64,000 bases of DNA, from NCBI GenBank assembly GCA_015501595.1, contig JADNRX010000011.1, positions 124,001 through 188,000 on the forward strand. Direction: 5' to 3'. The notes under the pieces were generated by a model. That model ran no database searches and was not told the DNA's origin. It was given only the letters and a program-made list of their open reading frames with translations. Both the position numbers and the translations under genes were made by a program. This stretch comes from Hymenopellis radicata. Its lineage: Eukaryota; Basidiomycota; Agaricomycetes; Agaricales; Physalacriaceae. Of this stretch, positions 23,755-34,237 are shown piece after piece. How positions within the stretch are numbered: the first letter of the stretch is position 1; each line of letters starts with the position of its first letter.

Positions 23755-23805
23755 GGTGGAGGGAAGGACGATCGGAGTTTAAAATCTATTTTGTCTCTGC
23801 TCATC
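23755..23805. promoter_or_regulatory. Very short bidirectional promoter between Swd2 and RPB5
   Basis: Only 51 bases separate the two start codons, so the 5' leaders and core promoters must overlap. Both products act in RNA polymerase II transcription. Confidence 0.6.
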
Positions 23806-24685
23806 ATGGCCGACAGCGAGGAAGCTGCAAAACTATGGAAAGTCAACCGCACAGTACACGAGCTCGTCAAGGACAGGGTCAGTCAGAAATTGCAGTGACG
23901 ACGGCGATGGCTGACACTGAAATAACACAGGGCTTCCAGGTGTCCAACGATGAGCTGCAAATGGATCTCAATCAGTTCCGAGAAACATATGCGTCTCAAA
24001 CGGGCTCTATCGAGTGCGCAACGTCCTTTACATGCTGTATTCCATGCCTAGTGACCCAGCGTGTAGTCGGGGTCAACTCAACTTTTTCACCAACTCGGTC
24101 ACAAATCCTACAGACCAGATATTCATCTACTTTTCCGATGAAAAGAGCGTCGGTGTCAAGACAATGCGCAAGTGCGTACCATACGCGTGTTAACAGATCT
24201 GAAGTATAACGACGTCAACAGGCTTCTCACCATTCTTGACGAAAAATCTATACAGCGCGGAATAATCGTCTTTCCCGGAAACATGACTCCCTCGGCGCGC
24301 AAAGCGAGTCACCATACTCTACCCCATTGCCCCTTCTGATCTGTATACAGGTCATCGTGCAAACGGCATCGCAGTACCGATTGGAGGAATTTTCAGAGTC
24401 GGACTTGCTTGTCAACATTGTTCACCACACACTAGTGCCGCGGCATGATGTACTGACAACTGAACAAAAGAAAATCCTCCTGGAGAAATAGTAGGCGATA
24501 CGCTTATCGTGTTGGACAACTGACTTATCATTCATTCCAGTCGTCTCAAGGAAACACAGCTCCCTCGCATCCAACTGGCAGACCCAGTTGCACGATACTA
24601 CGGCCTGCGTAGGGGACAGGTGGTCAAAATAACGCGGCCTAGTGAGACAAGTGGACGATACGCGAGTTATCGCATTTGTTTCTAG
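23806..24685 (+). CDS. RPB5: RNA polymerase subunit RPB5 (RPABC1)
   Basis: Six exons (23806-23877, 23931-24013, 24067-24171, 24222-24303, 24351-24490, 24541-24685) encode 208 residues, close to the usual length. Diagnostic stretches are [51 protein letters not shown] and, at the C-terminus, [20 protein letters not shown] with [22 protein letters not shown]5 is shared by RNA polymerases I, II and III and forms part of the lower jaw. The fourth intron has a GC donor (GCGAGT at 24304); the RPB5 alignment across it is unambiguous. Confidence 0.95.
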
Positions 24686-25052
24686 ATGTATTGTGTAAGA
24701 GCCGTCCCAAGCTCAGCGGAAAACTGCGCTCAACCATTTCATCTGGATTTCGTGTCTTATCTGTCGTCTGCCATAATCCTTGTATCTTAAATGCACTATA
24801 TCTCCATCACGTTCACCTGAATCTCTTGTGCTCCAACTGTCAACGACAAGACAGGACAGGGACTGCGGCGATAGCAAAATACTCTGTCTGTGAGTTTACA
24901 TTCTATCCTCATTGGCACCTCAAGATGCTCTATCAGGCCAGCGACCATTCTTCCCGTCGCAAAATATCGCCCTGAATGATCCACTGACAGCGAGCGCGTA
25001 CTGCTGGTATAAAAGAGAAATCTGCGCCCTTTGCTAGAAATATTAACCCAAG
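24686..25052. promoter_or_regulatory. Intergenic region with a TATA box for the small secreted frame
   Basis: TATAAAA at 25008-25014 stands 39-45 bases before the ATG at 25053, a spacing seen for short, highly expressed secreted proteins. No other feature is seen. Confidence 0.5.
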
Positions 25053-25277
25053 ATGAAGTTCTCAGTCACTGCTCTCATTGCCACCATGTTCTTCTCCCCC
25101 TCGGGGACGGCAATTCTAGAACCCCGTCGTCCGTACTTGCAATGGCGCAGCAACCTGTCAGGCGTACTGCGCAACCCGTGGTTATACGCTAGGTGACTGC
25201 TGAAGGTCCTCATTGGCGTTCCATTTGAATGTAGCTCCGAGTCTTACGCGGACGGCAACCCCTGCTACTGTTACTGA
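25053..25277 (+). pseudogene. Small cysteine-rich secreted peptide gene (CSab/defensin-like pattern), apparently out of frame
   Basis: ATG 25053 opens a clear signal peptide (MKFSVTALIATMFF, small residues, then EPRR), preceded by a TATA box. In this frame the body has no cysteine framework. In the +1 frame the same DNA encodes a tight cysteine pattern (spacings C-x5-C-x3-C-x9-C), followed downstream by a short C-terminal segment ending C-x-C. That is the spacing of CS-alpha-beta defensin-like peptides. A TGA follows the fourth Cys. In the signal-peptide frame, an intron (donor GTGACT near 25191) joins in phase to the C-x-C exon. So either one base was lost after the signal peptide and the peptide is dead, or the frame was re-used. 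Homologues would decide. No restored sequence is given. Confidence 0.45.
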
Positions 25278-26542
25278 AGTGGGGTTTTTGCTCAGGCATT
25301 TGTGAGTGAACCCGAGCTATTGTGACTTGTGATCTGAATTATTTCGGAGCTCGTCCGTAGATTCAGAATGAACTTCACGCGTTGTAATTTCCTGGAATGA
25401 ATTCTAATCCTGAAAAGGATTCGGCGGTCTTGCAACCACTGTGCTGGACCATGCTAAGTTCTACTCTCAAAGACACATGAATGGAAGAATTCAGAGAATT
25501 GCTCCTGTCGTGCTTGTTGGTTGAATCCTTTCTCGCATTCTCCCGAGGGTTCTTCGTCACTCAGGCAGCGACTCGCTACCTACAACCCCCGAATGACACG
25601 AATTTTCCAACTAGCTCACCGAATGACCGCCGCCTTTACAGTCCAGGTCGGTTTCACGAAATGAGACCCATTACTTAATTGTCTGATTAGATTAAATGCT
25701 GTAGGTTCATGTCCATGGCTTTGCCATGTCTCGGGGACTCGCCGAACGGTTGATTACCTTGCCTCGTTGTGAGCGGAAGCTGGCAACAGCCTGTAAGCTG
25801 TTCGACAGTGCCCTTAAAGCGGTGGACTCGGAGCCATTGCATCATCAGGATATCTGCAAGGCCCGACATCTTCGAGGGTCAATGGATTGCGGAACGAGTG
25901 TTCTAGGTTGGGAACGCCACACAACGCCACTGGTTCTAAAGGGGCGCGTATTTGTTCTGCGAGGGTACGTCCACGAGAGTATTCTGCCGCTATTCGGAGA
26001 AAATCGACTGTGTCCATTCGGAGGAAATGGTGGAAATGGCAACACTTGGTTAGAGTGCGTCTTTCCCCGGTTTTTTTTGTGGCAGTGCGTCATGAAATTT
26101 GAATCTTTGCCCCCTTCTTTGACGCGCGTCAGAGTGCCGTCATAGGCTACTTAATCCCAAGTATGTATGAAGTGTCAACTACTAAACCTTGTTAATCTGG
26201 CATATTGGCACACAGCAAACTTGATGCACATATCATGTCTGTTCGTTGACGAGGCGACGCTTCTGGCCCAGACCTGGCTTGGCTTTATTTCGACTGGCCA
26301 CGGTTGACGGAACTCTATCTGTCTACGATTGGAAGAAAACCGTTCGGAAACGGATAATTCTTGTCCGTTTTGTTCGCCGTGTCTTGATCGGTAAGGGGAA
26401 TGTTGAAGGCAGGGAGCTTTTGGATTACTTTGGCCAGCATCTGAATCAGCAACGCGTCAACCAAACCGGTGGGCTGGTGCGGAGACGCCTGCTATAAAAT
26501 GGGAAGCGCTCGACGCTTTGTTGGACAGCAACATTCCTTATC
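25278..26542. other. 1.26 kb without a supported gene
   Basis: Frames of 60-140 codons are present on both strands (for example 25726-26145), but none has motifs, splice partners or biased composition. Confidence 0.45.
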
Positions 26543-27844
26543 ATGCCCTTCCCCCACCAAAGACAGTTCGTGCTTCCGGATCTGCTCTCAGCGTGTCCGC
26601 TGAGGGGCGCGACGAACCCCCACTATCAAAAAGCAGCACGCGAATCGTCGGCGTGGATCAACTCGTACAACATCTTCTCGCCCAAGAAACGGGCGTTCTT
26701 CGAGCGCGGGTACAACGAGCTTCTTGTCGCGCACACTTACCCATATGCGGACTACGAGCAATTTCGGACCTGCTGTGATTTCGTGAGTCCACGCGTCGGG
26801 TTTTCGGTCCCCCGCTGATCACATCCGCCCAGGTCAACCTTCTATTTGTGGTGGACGAAGTCAGCGACGATCAGAATGGCCAGGACGCCCGCGCCACTGG
26901 CGAGATTTTCTTGCGCGCCATGGCCGATGAACACTTTGATGATGGCTCGAAATTGTGCGGCATAACGCACGAGTAAGCCTCGCTTCTACGTGCTGCGTTC
27001 TCATACTGACTTGTTTAGTTTCCGCCGACGGTATATGCGCCTAGCAGGCCCCAATACGGCCCGGCGTTTCCTAGTGCATTGCAGAGACTACATCGATGCC
27101 GTATCTCGGGAAGCTGAGCTGCGCGAATCAGGCGACGTGCTGGATGTCGCATCATTCACCGATCTACGTCGAGAAAATAGCGCCATTCGGTTATGCTTTG
27201 CGCTTTTTGAATACACGCTGGGCATCGACTTGCCACAATGTGTCTTCGAGGATCCTGTCTTTGAAAGCGTCTACTGGGCTGCAGCCGACCTCGTCTGCTG
27301 GGCCAATGTGGGTATCTGGTTTCGGGTCGACCGCGTGCCGCTGTTGACTGCAAATCTTCCTTTTAGGACGTGTATTCGTATAACATGGAGCAGCAGAAGG
27401 GCCATACGGGCAACAACATCGTGACTGTGCTCATGCGGTCCAAAGGCTGCAGCCTTCAATCTGCGGCAGACTACGTCGGCGTGTATTTCAACGAGCTGAT
27501 GACTCGCTTCATCGAGAATAGGAGGATTTTACCGTTATGGGGAGGGAGCCTCGATGTTGATGTGAATTCATACTGTTAGTGGCATTCAATTTCCGAACCT
27601 TTACTCCGGCCTTACTCCGTTCCCGCTACAGGCGAGGCACTCGGGCATTGGGTGCGAGGGAACCTTGAGTAAGATGCTCATTCGTATTCCTTTTTGTTCA
27701 TCGATTCATTTCTGTTCCAGTTGGAGTTTTGAGACTCAGCGGTACTTTGGGGCGGAACACCTCACTATAAGAAAGACGCGGCTCGTTACACTGTACCCCA
27801 CAAGGCAGAGGATTCAGATACATGATTGCAGAAGTAGGAAGTAA
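26543..27844 (+). CDS. Sesquiterpene synthase (class I terpene cyclase)
   Basis: Six exons (26543-26782, 26833-26972, 27019-27307, 27367-27574, 27632-27668, 27721-27844) give 345 residues, the normal size for mushroom sesquiterpene synthases, with all phases consistent. The first metal-binding motif is DEVSD in VVDEVSDDQ (about residue 88), a D(E)xxD variant. The NSE triad is NDVYSYNME followed by QQKGH (about residue 225). The C-terminal Arg-Tyr pair is in ETQRYFG. These bind Mg-pyrophosphate of farnesyl diphosphate and trigger ionisation. The product cannot be read from sequence. It is tail to tail with the cystathionine beta-lyase/mevalonate kinase gene, 211 bases away. No P450 or other tailoring enzyme is next to it, although a 2-oxoglutarate oxygenase lies 4.3 kb on. 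Confidence 0.93.
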
Positions 27845-28055
27845 TAGCGATTGGACCGCAGGTCGTGGACACATTGTACATTTACAAGTTGGAAATTAAC
27901 ATCGTGAAGCTTAGTTTGTCTGTTTGTTCCGACTAGCCACCACGTTCACCGAGATTACACTATCCAAGATCAGAACGAGAAGTTGCCTCTAACTGGTTGT
28001 ACAAGTAAGTAGATGTAGTTTACAGATATAGAACTGAATTGAGTCCGCCCAACAA

Positions 28056-31000
28056 TTACACATACAACCAACGACCCAGGCTTTCCGCCCAATGGGAAAG
28101 GCCGTCCACCTCTTTCATCTCAAACGTAGGTCGCAACTCGGCTACGTCTTTGGTCTCCGGAGAGGGGCTCTGCGGTGGCGTAACTTGACCAGGCACAGCA
28201 ACTGGTGGGGGCATTTTCGTTCGGTGTTCCGCGTAAGGCGACAATATCCCGAGACCGCTTCCTCCGACTGAGGTGAGGTAGGGATCAAACTTGTTGTCGA
28301 CGATTTCTTTCAGAAGCTCCTTCAGAAGTTCGTCCTTGAAATCTAATAGCCAGCTTAATAAATTAACGGATGACCGGAACTCAAACTTACCGTCCGGGAT
28401 GAGCGTCACAGCACATCCTCCTCCTCCGGCACCAGTTAATTTTGTGCTTAGCCCATATGGCGCAGCAAGGGTGGTCTCCCGAATAGTCTCTAACACCGGA
28501 TGCGATACACCTAGAGAAACGAGGTGCTGATGATTTTCTCGGACGAGCGCCTGGAACGCATTGAATATTGAATGACGATCGGACTATTAAGAACGGATCA
28601 CGTACAGATATCACTGAGAGCAGATCTTCACGGCTCATTTCCGGGTCAGCTAGGGCACGACGTGCCTCGTCGCTAATGCTTTGTATGGCGTTCAAGAGAC
28701 CGGCGACAACTTCCGGTTCCTGCTCGCATTTTAGACCCCAATCAAGCAGGAAGCTTAAAACCTTACATCGAGTTTCTTCTGGCCAACACCGGCGACCAAC
28801 TTCTTCGTATCTCGAGGTACTTTTGAATTAGTCAGTAGGAAGCGGAATGATTTGAACCTAGAGAGAATAAGCCAGAACCAAGTTTCGGGGACAGCCTGCA
28901 TACCCAGAGATAACCTCCATTCCACTCTTCCGCTCGAATCCAGGCCTTGTGTACGCCAGAGCACCGCCGTAAACGGCAACGCTGTTATCAACGCCGCTAG
29001 GATTGCCGTGCAGAATCTTTTCAGCGACGAATGCCCATCTATTGACTTCATCCGCGACAGGAGCGGGGATAGCGCGTCGACCTTGGTGAGAAATATGAAT
29101 GTGCTCTTCGGTGGTCGGCTTAGGTGGAGCCGGGAGGCTGATACGCTTGTGTATTAGAAGAAGCGCAGTCGCCGCACAAACAGAGAATGACGCGGAAGAG
29201 CCGAGACCGGCGCCAATTGGTAAGGTCGAACGGGCCGTGAAGTTGAGTGCAGGTCTAGAGAGTGACCGCAGAATAAGCAACATACAAGAGACCTGGACAC
29301 CATTAGCTCACCTCACAGCGCCTCGTGTCAAGACGAGATACATGTAGATAAATGCTATGCTAGCTGCACGGGCGTGTGACTGAGCCTCCGTCAGGTCCTT
29401 CAAAGGACCCTCGTTAATGGCATCAATCAATGCAAAGTCTAGTTGCTCTGGATGCTCCTCGTCTATAGCAACAGGTCGTACAGCGTGCCAAGGAAGATCA
29501 GCGATCTGCCATTCGTGGTAGAAGTTGTCGATATCTGCAAAATGCGCGGATATCTTTGTGTCATTGCGGGCACTTGTTAGGCCATAACAACGTAGATCCA
29601 CCGAGGCCGCTATCGCGGTCTATATTTTTCCAAGTCAGCAAAATGTATACTCATTCAACGAAACACTTGCCACTCCGTGCACCACGGCATGTTCACCGAA
29701 CAGGATGACTTTGCCCGGAGCACTGACAAACCATTCAGATTCAGCAGAGCCATTCAGCGCAAGTTTGCCTAGCACCGAGCTGATGACGTCGTCCGCCACT
29801 TTACGAGCTCTAATGTATTTATTCTGTACCAAGTCCAATTCAATGGCTTCAGCGTCAATTAAAGCATGCTCTAGGTCGTCGAGCAAGTCCGAGGAATCTT
29901 CAATACCGACACAGAGGCGTATCAGGTCTTCGGGCAAGCCACGAGCCGCACGCACTGCAGGATCGATAGACGCGTGTCTGAAAAGGGTTAAATCCTGCGA
30001 GGGGCCTAGGGCGATGAATACACGTACGACATGACACAGGGCATGCTAATTAGACTGTTTACACAGCCAAAGCTGACGCTAATGCCCCATAGTCTTGTGG
30101 CAGCCACAATCTTCTCGCTCATTTCTTTGTCACCAGTTTCGAAACTGAGGACAGCACCGTTACCGTCGGCGATTCTTTGGTGTATATCCCTTCCTGGATG
30201 GGTTGGAAGGCCAGGATAATGTACAAGGAAACCCAGCGAGTGAAGGTAGGTGGCCACGAGTCCGGCGCTCGCCTGCTGACGATCCATACGAACTGCAAGG
30301 GTCTTGACACCACGGAGGAGAAGGAAAGAATCTATCGGAGTGAGCGCGTTTCCGACGGAGTTGATGATGAACGCTATTTGCTGTTGCAGCTTGTGAGCTG
30401 ACAAAACGAAACCTTGAGACACGGACATACCTTGGCAATGTCGTCTCTGTTGCAGGTTATAACTCCCGCCATGAGATCGTGGTGACCGCTAAGATATTTG
30501 GTAGCACTGTCATACACGATATCTGAACCGTGTTCTAGCGGGCGTTGGAGGTAAGGGCTCATCATGGTGTTATCCGCGACAATGATGGCGTCGGGAGCAC
30601 GTTCTTTGACCTCCTTGCTTATAGTGGCCAAGTCGGCTATTTTGAGCAGAGGATTGGTAGGGGATTCGAGGAGAACCATAGCAGTTTTGCCGGGCTTGAT
30701 GTATGGATACAGCGTGGTAGCATCCGTGGTGTCGACATGGTGTACAATAACACCCATGTGAGTCCTCACGTAGGTCAACAGACGGTTCGTGCCACCGTAA
30801 AGATCGTCGCCAGCTATGATTTCATCTCCCGGCTTGAGCAGACGCAAAATGACATCGAGCGCGGCCATTCCTGAAGACACAGTGAAAGCATGGCCAGCCG
30901 ACGATATTTTGGCTATGTGGTGCTCTGTAATGATTGGATTAGAAAACGGGTTCGCTGGCAAACGACCAGACCGACCAAGGTGACTCCGTGTGGGGTTTCC

Positions 31001-31213
31001 GCTCCGACTATAGTCATATTCACCACCGACACCCTTAAAGGTGGCAGTCTGGTAGATGGGCACAGAGCTGCTGCCGTACTGGTCCTTTTGACTAGGGTTT
31101 TCGACTGTCGCACAGAGGGTGGAGAAACGGTAGGGCTTCCTAGCGCGCAGTGGAGATTCGGGCTCCGGAGTGGGCAGGTCGTGAACCAATTTGGGGTCGA
31201 TGGTAGGAGCCAT
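28056..31213 (-). CDS. STR3-ERG12: Fusion of cystathionine beta-lyase (N-terminal) and mevalonate kinase (C-terminal) in one 900-aa frame
   Basis: Ten exons join in phase: 31213-30976, 30924-30431, 30380-30028, 29977-29671, 29619-29312, 29254-28904, 28857-28767, 28719-28606, 28550-28391 and 28342-28056. Residues 1-405 are a PLP Cys/Met-metabolism enzyme: SSVPIYQTATFKG, EYDYSRSGNPTRS, FTVSSGMAALDV, GDDLYGGTNRLL, the PLP lysine in DSATKYLSGH, VSFGCVNSLISMPC and GLPEDLIRLCVGIED. A linker of about 37 residues follows. Residues 443-900 are mevalonate kinase: FVSAPGKVILFGEHAVVHGV, LPIGAGLGSSASFSV, NPSGVDNSVAVYGG and KLTGAGGGGCAVTL. The linker and the start of the kinase are in the same exon (29977-29671), with no stop and no in-frame Met between. 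The intron after HGV uses a GC donor (GCAAGT). It shares its upstream region with Vps71. Confidence 0.9.
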
Positions 31214-31394
31214 TTCGCGCGATGTCGGGCAGATGAGCGGGCTAAACTAGCATCAAGGTGGTTCGAAACAGAAAGGCAAGTAAATAGTGAAATCAGTGCA
31301 TTGCGATGGCGTGCTCGCTCTCGCCCGTCTCCGGTGTGCCCCCGGTTCGGACACTTCGGACCCACTCCTGGAAACATTCAACACTTTTATACAA
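31214..31394. promoter_or_regulatory. Bidirectional promoter of the fusion gene and Vps71
   Basis: The two divergent start codons lie 181 bases apart. No distinct TATA box is seen. Confidence 0.5.
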
Positions 31395-32074
31395 ATGCCA
31401 CCTAAATCAACAAGAGAGCGCTGTACGGACGCGTATTATCGCCGTAAACAGTAATCTTACTGTTTAACTTTAGATTCTGTGCGCCAGGTAAACGCGAATC
31501 AAGCCGGCCTTGATCCAGAGGTCGTCGCAGCGCGACAGCGTAGGCATTTGGATCAGTTGGAGGTGTGCTTTCTGCGTTCCAGGAGAATCCAATCATAATC
31601 CCTTCCTTCCAGCGGTCAAATCATGCAGACACCAGCATCGTAGCTGTTGACGACGAGGACGGCGACGGCAAATATGGCAAGAAGAGTCGCGCCAGGCAGC
31701 TCGTCTCGGACAAGAGAGATGTCAAGTTGCTTGGCTCGTCCCCAGCCGCGACGAAAAAGAAATCGACGATGAATGTTCGAACTGCACTTTTATACCCCAA
31801 GAGTCTTGCTACTTTGATTGAGGAATCCGTAAGACTCTAGTTGTCATACACCAGTGGCGATAACCATGGCTTATAGGGAATAAAAGACCTCCCGCCAACT
31901 GTGCCAACCTACTTGACGGCGGCTTGTCCACCCTCAAAATACCCACCACGTACATTATGCTCGGTTTGCGGTTACTGGGGTCATTACAAGTGTCAGAAAT
32001 GCGGATTATCTTACTGTGACATGAACTGCGAATCGATTCACAACGAGACGCGATGCGAGAGGCGTGTCATCTAA
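31395..32074 (+). CDS. VPS71: HIT zinc-finger protein Vps71/ZNHIT1 (SWR1 chromatin-remodelling subunit)
   Basis: Four exons (31395-31443, 31474-31562, 31583-31828, 31877-32074) code 193 residues. The C-terminus carries the HIT zinc finger: CSVCGYWGHYKCQKCGLSYC with DMNCESIHNETRCERR, seven Cys and one His in the standard order. It is preceded by VPTYLTAACPPSKYPPR, which is specific for the Vps71/ZNHIT1 group. The middle is basic (KYGKKSRARQLVSDKR). The protein belongs to SWR1/SRCAP, which exchanges H2A for H2A.Z. The 20-nt spacing of intron 2 is suspiciously short, and a later acceptor near 31640 is possible. Confidence 0.9.
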
Positions 32075-32172
32075 TGTTTCCTCGGACGCTTGTACTACCC
32101 ACACTGACGAGGCAAAAATATCTTGCTTTGCAAACGTCACGCGCGACTAGTAGTCTCCACTCTACGTCCATC

Positions 32173-33625
32173 ATGGCTGGCATTGTCTCTACCATCGACT
32201 TTCAGCCTTTTCTCTCCGGCAACGCGACCGAGAAACAAGCGACCGCTGATGCCATCATACAATCCCTCCAGAATACCGGCTTCGTTGTTCTCGTCAATCA
32301 TGGTATTGCGGAAGCGAAAGTAGCGGGCATGTTTGATTGGGTATGCATCGTTGCGCCTCGGTAACAGATCTCGCCGAATCTCAATATTTACAGTCAAAAG
32401 AGTTCTTCTCGAAACCGCTGGAGATTAAGAATCTGGCTCCTCATCCCGCATCAGGAGCTCACCATCGAGGTTCGCTTTCCGCTAACGAGTCACTCGCTGT
32501 CACACATATCCTTCAGGATTTTCCACGGTTGGTAAGGAAAAGATTATCCAAAACAACCACCCTGGGGTCCGGAATCAAAAGACGCTACCCTCTATCAAGG
32601 AGAGCTTTGAATGCGGGTCGGAGGCCAACCTTGCCATGCCCAACATCTGGCTCCCAGACCTAATCCTTCCCGGCTTCAAGGAAGCATGCTTAGATTTCTA
32701 CAATGTCAGTTGAATCGAGCGCAGATTTTTCTAGCGTTACCGGAGACTGACCTCGATCGAAAGGAGTGCCACACAGCGGAACTCAAGATCCTTGAAGCAA
32801 TCGCTTGTGGACTCGGATTAATCCAGACGCATTTCGCCGAGTACTTTACCGGGGCCGATAATCAGCTTCGCATTTCTCATTACCCTAGGTTAGCGCAAGG
32901 CTATCGTCCTTACAGATAATAGCCACTGATGCACGCGTTCTAGCGTCCCCACCCGTGACCTCGATGAAGAGAAAGTAGCTCGCATCTCCGCCCACTCCGA
33001 TTATGGTGGCATAACGCTGCTTTTCCAAGATGACATCGGAGGCCTTGAAGTTGAAGATCCTGCCCGGGAAGGCGTATTTCGGGTAAGAGCATCATGATTG
33101 CTCGATCTGCGCCATGAATCGCCTCATACTTCTCTGCTAGCCAATTCCGCCTGTACGCGGAAGCATGGTGGTGAACGTTGGTGACTTGTTGATGCGCTGT
33201 ACGTGTTATCCGGTATGGAGCTGGGACAGGACTAATGATTTTCATAGGGACAAATGACTTTCTTCGAAGCACGGTCCATCGTGTTGTCGCACCTTTCGAC
33301 CGAGAGGGTCTCTCTGAGATGACACCAGTGCGATATTCTATTCCATACGTGAGTGTAGATCTTTCTGTGCGACTGTACACTCAGAACCTTGACAGTTTTG
33401 TGCACCGGTTTGTATTCATGACGCTGGTGTTGATATTTCAATGTTGAGAGCATCTTCAGGTATCTGATACTCTCATAAGCCCTCTTCCGGGAACCTGGTC
33501 CGACGAGAAACCGAAGAAATACAAGCCTGTGAAGGTAGAAATCTTTCCTCTCTTCGTCCATGACTCTGACGTGACACGCGCAGGTTGGAGACTACGTTGT
33601 TCAACGACTTGAAGAGACATACTGA
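32173..33625 (+). CDS. 2-oxoglutarate/Fe(II) oxygenase (isopenicillin N synthase-like family)
   Basis: The ATG at 32173 starts a DIOX_N head: MAGIVSTIDFQPFLSG, then IQSLQNTGFVVLVNHGI. Downstream exons give SKEFFSKPLEIKN, HHRGFSTVGKEKIIQNNHPG, ECHTAELKILEAIACGLGL, and the catalytic core ARISAHSDYGGITLLFQDD (His and Asp of HxD), then GSMVVNVGDLLMRW, FLRSTVHRV (distal His) and MTPVRYSIPYF (Arg and Ser that hold 2-oxoglutarate). It ends with PKKYKPVKVGDYVVQRLEET. About eight short introns all read through in frame. These enzymes oxidise small molecules; the substrate is unknown. Its place near a terpene synthase makes a tailoring role possible but unproven. Confidence 0.88.
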
Positions 33626-33997
33626 GATCTGCCACTTTTTCTTGAGTTATTGATTAGAGCATGGTATGAGAATGGAGAGCAAGGCTTTCTTGATTTGAGT
33701 GGCGCAGCTACTACAGATACTTAGTCGATGCAGGATCAACCCGTAGTTGTATCAACACATCGATCGCTGCTTGTCAGTGAGAATAACAGTAGATGCATGG
33801 ATTGGCTCGTAAGGTATTTCCAGTGACGAAAACCCTGTGCTAAGTAGCGGACGGCTTAAGCTTGGTCACAGATAACAGCTGAGAGGCTCGTCGCGAGATG
33901 CATTTAGAGCACCCATACGAAACCATGCTTAGATACTGTGGATGAAGAACTTCGAAAGGCTTTTGGAACTCTGTCATTGCACAGGAAGAGTAACAGG

Positions 33998-34150
33998 ATG
34001 CCCAAGATGTTGGCCGACGTTGATTTGTGGCGTCATGCCTTTTTCACGCGTACAGCGCCACTTCTTAGGCTCACGTGCTGGATTCGTATGCTTGACCAAT
34101 AATCGTAGGTATCGCTGTGGCTGCGGATATCACTGCTGAGTCCAATAGTA
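33998..34150 (-). pseudogene. Relic of the 3' end of the neighbouring small membrane-protein gene
   Basis: About 33998-34050 matches 35512-35565 (shared CCCAAGATGTTGGCCGACGT and TGATTTGTGGCG). About 34111-34148 matches 35795-35832, which codes the C-terminal SAVISTASAI stretch of the gene at 35732-36280; here the minus strand reads SAVISAATAI. Both pieces are in the same relative order but closer together, so this is a truncated duplicate. Confidence 0.6.
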
Positions 34151-34237
34151 GGAAACTTTTTCATTCGGACGGTAATGTGCATGGAATCCTTTGTCGCAGA
34201 CACATGCATATCCATTGAGCCCTCCGGTAATGCCGAA

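Noticed and set aside
30890..31405. 171-codon plus-strand frame over the start of the cystathionine beta-lyase gene
   Set aside because: Antisense shadow of a conserved exon.
33942..34139. Short Cys-rich plus-strand frame near 34 kb
   Set aside because: It overlaps the duplicated tail of the membrane-protein gene in antisense and has no signal peptide.
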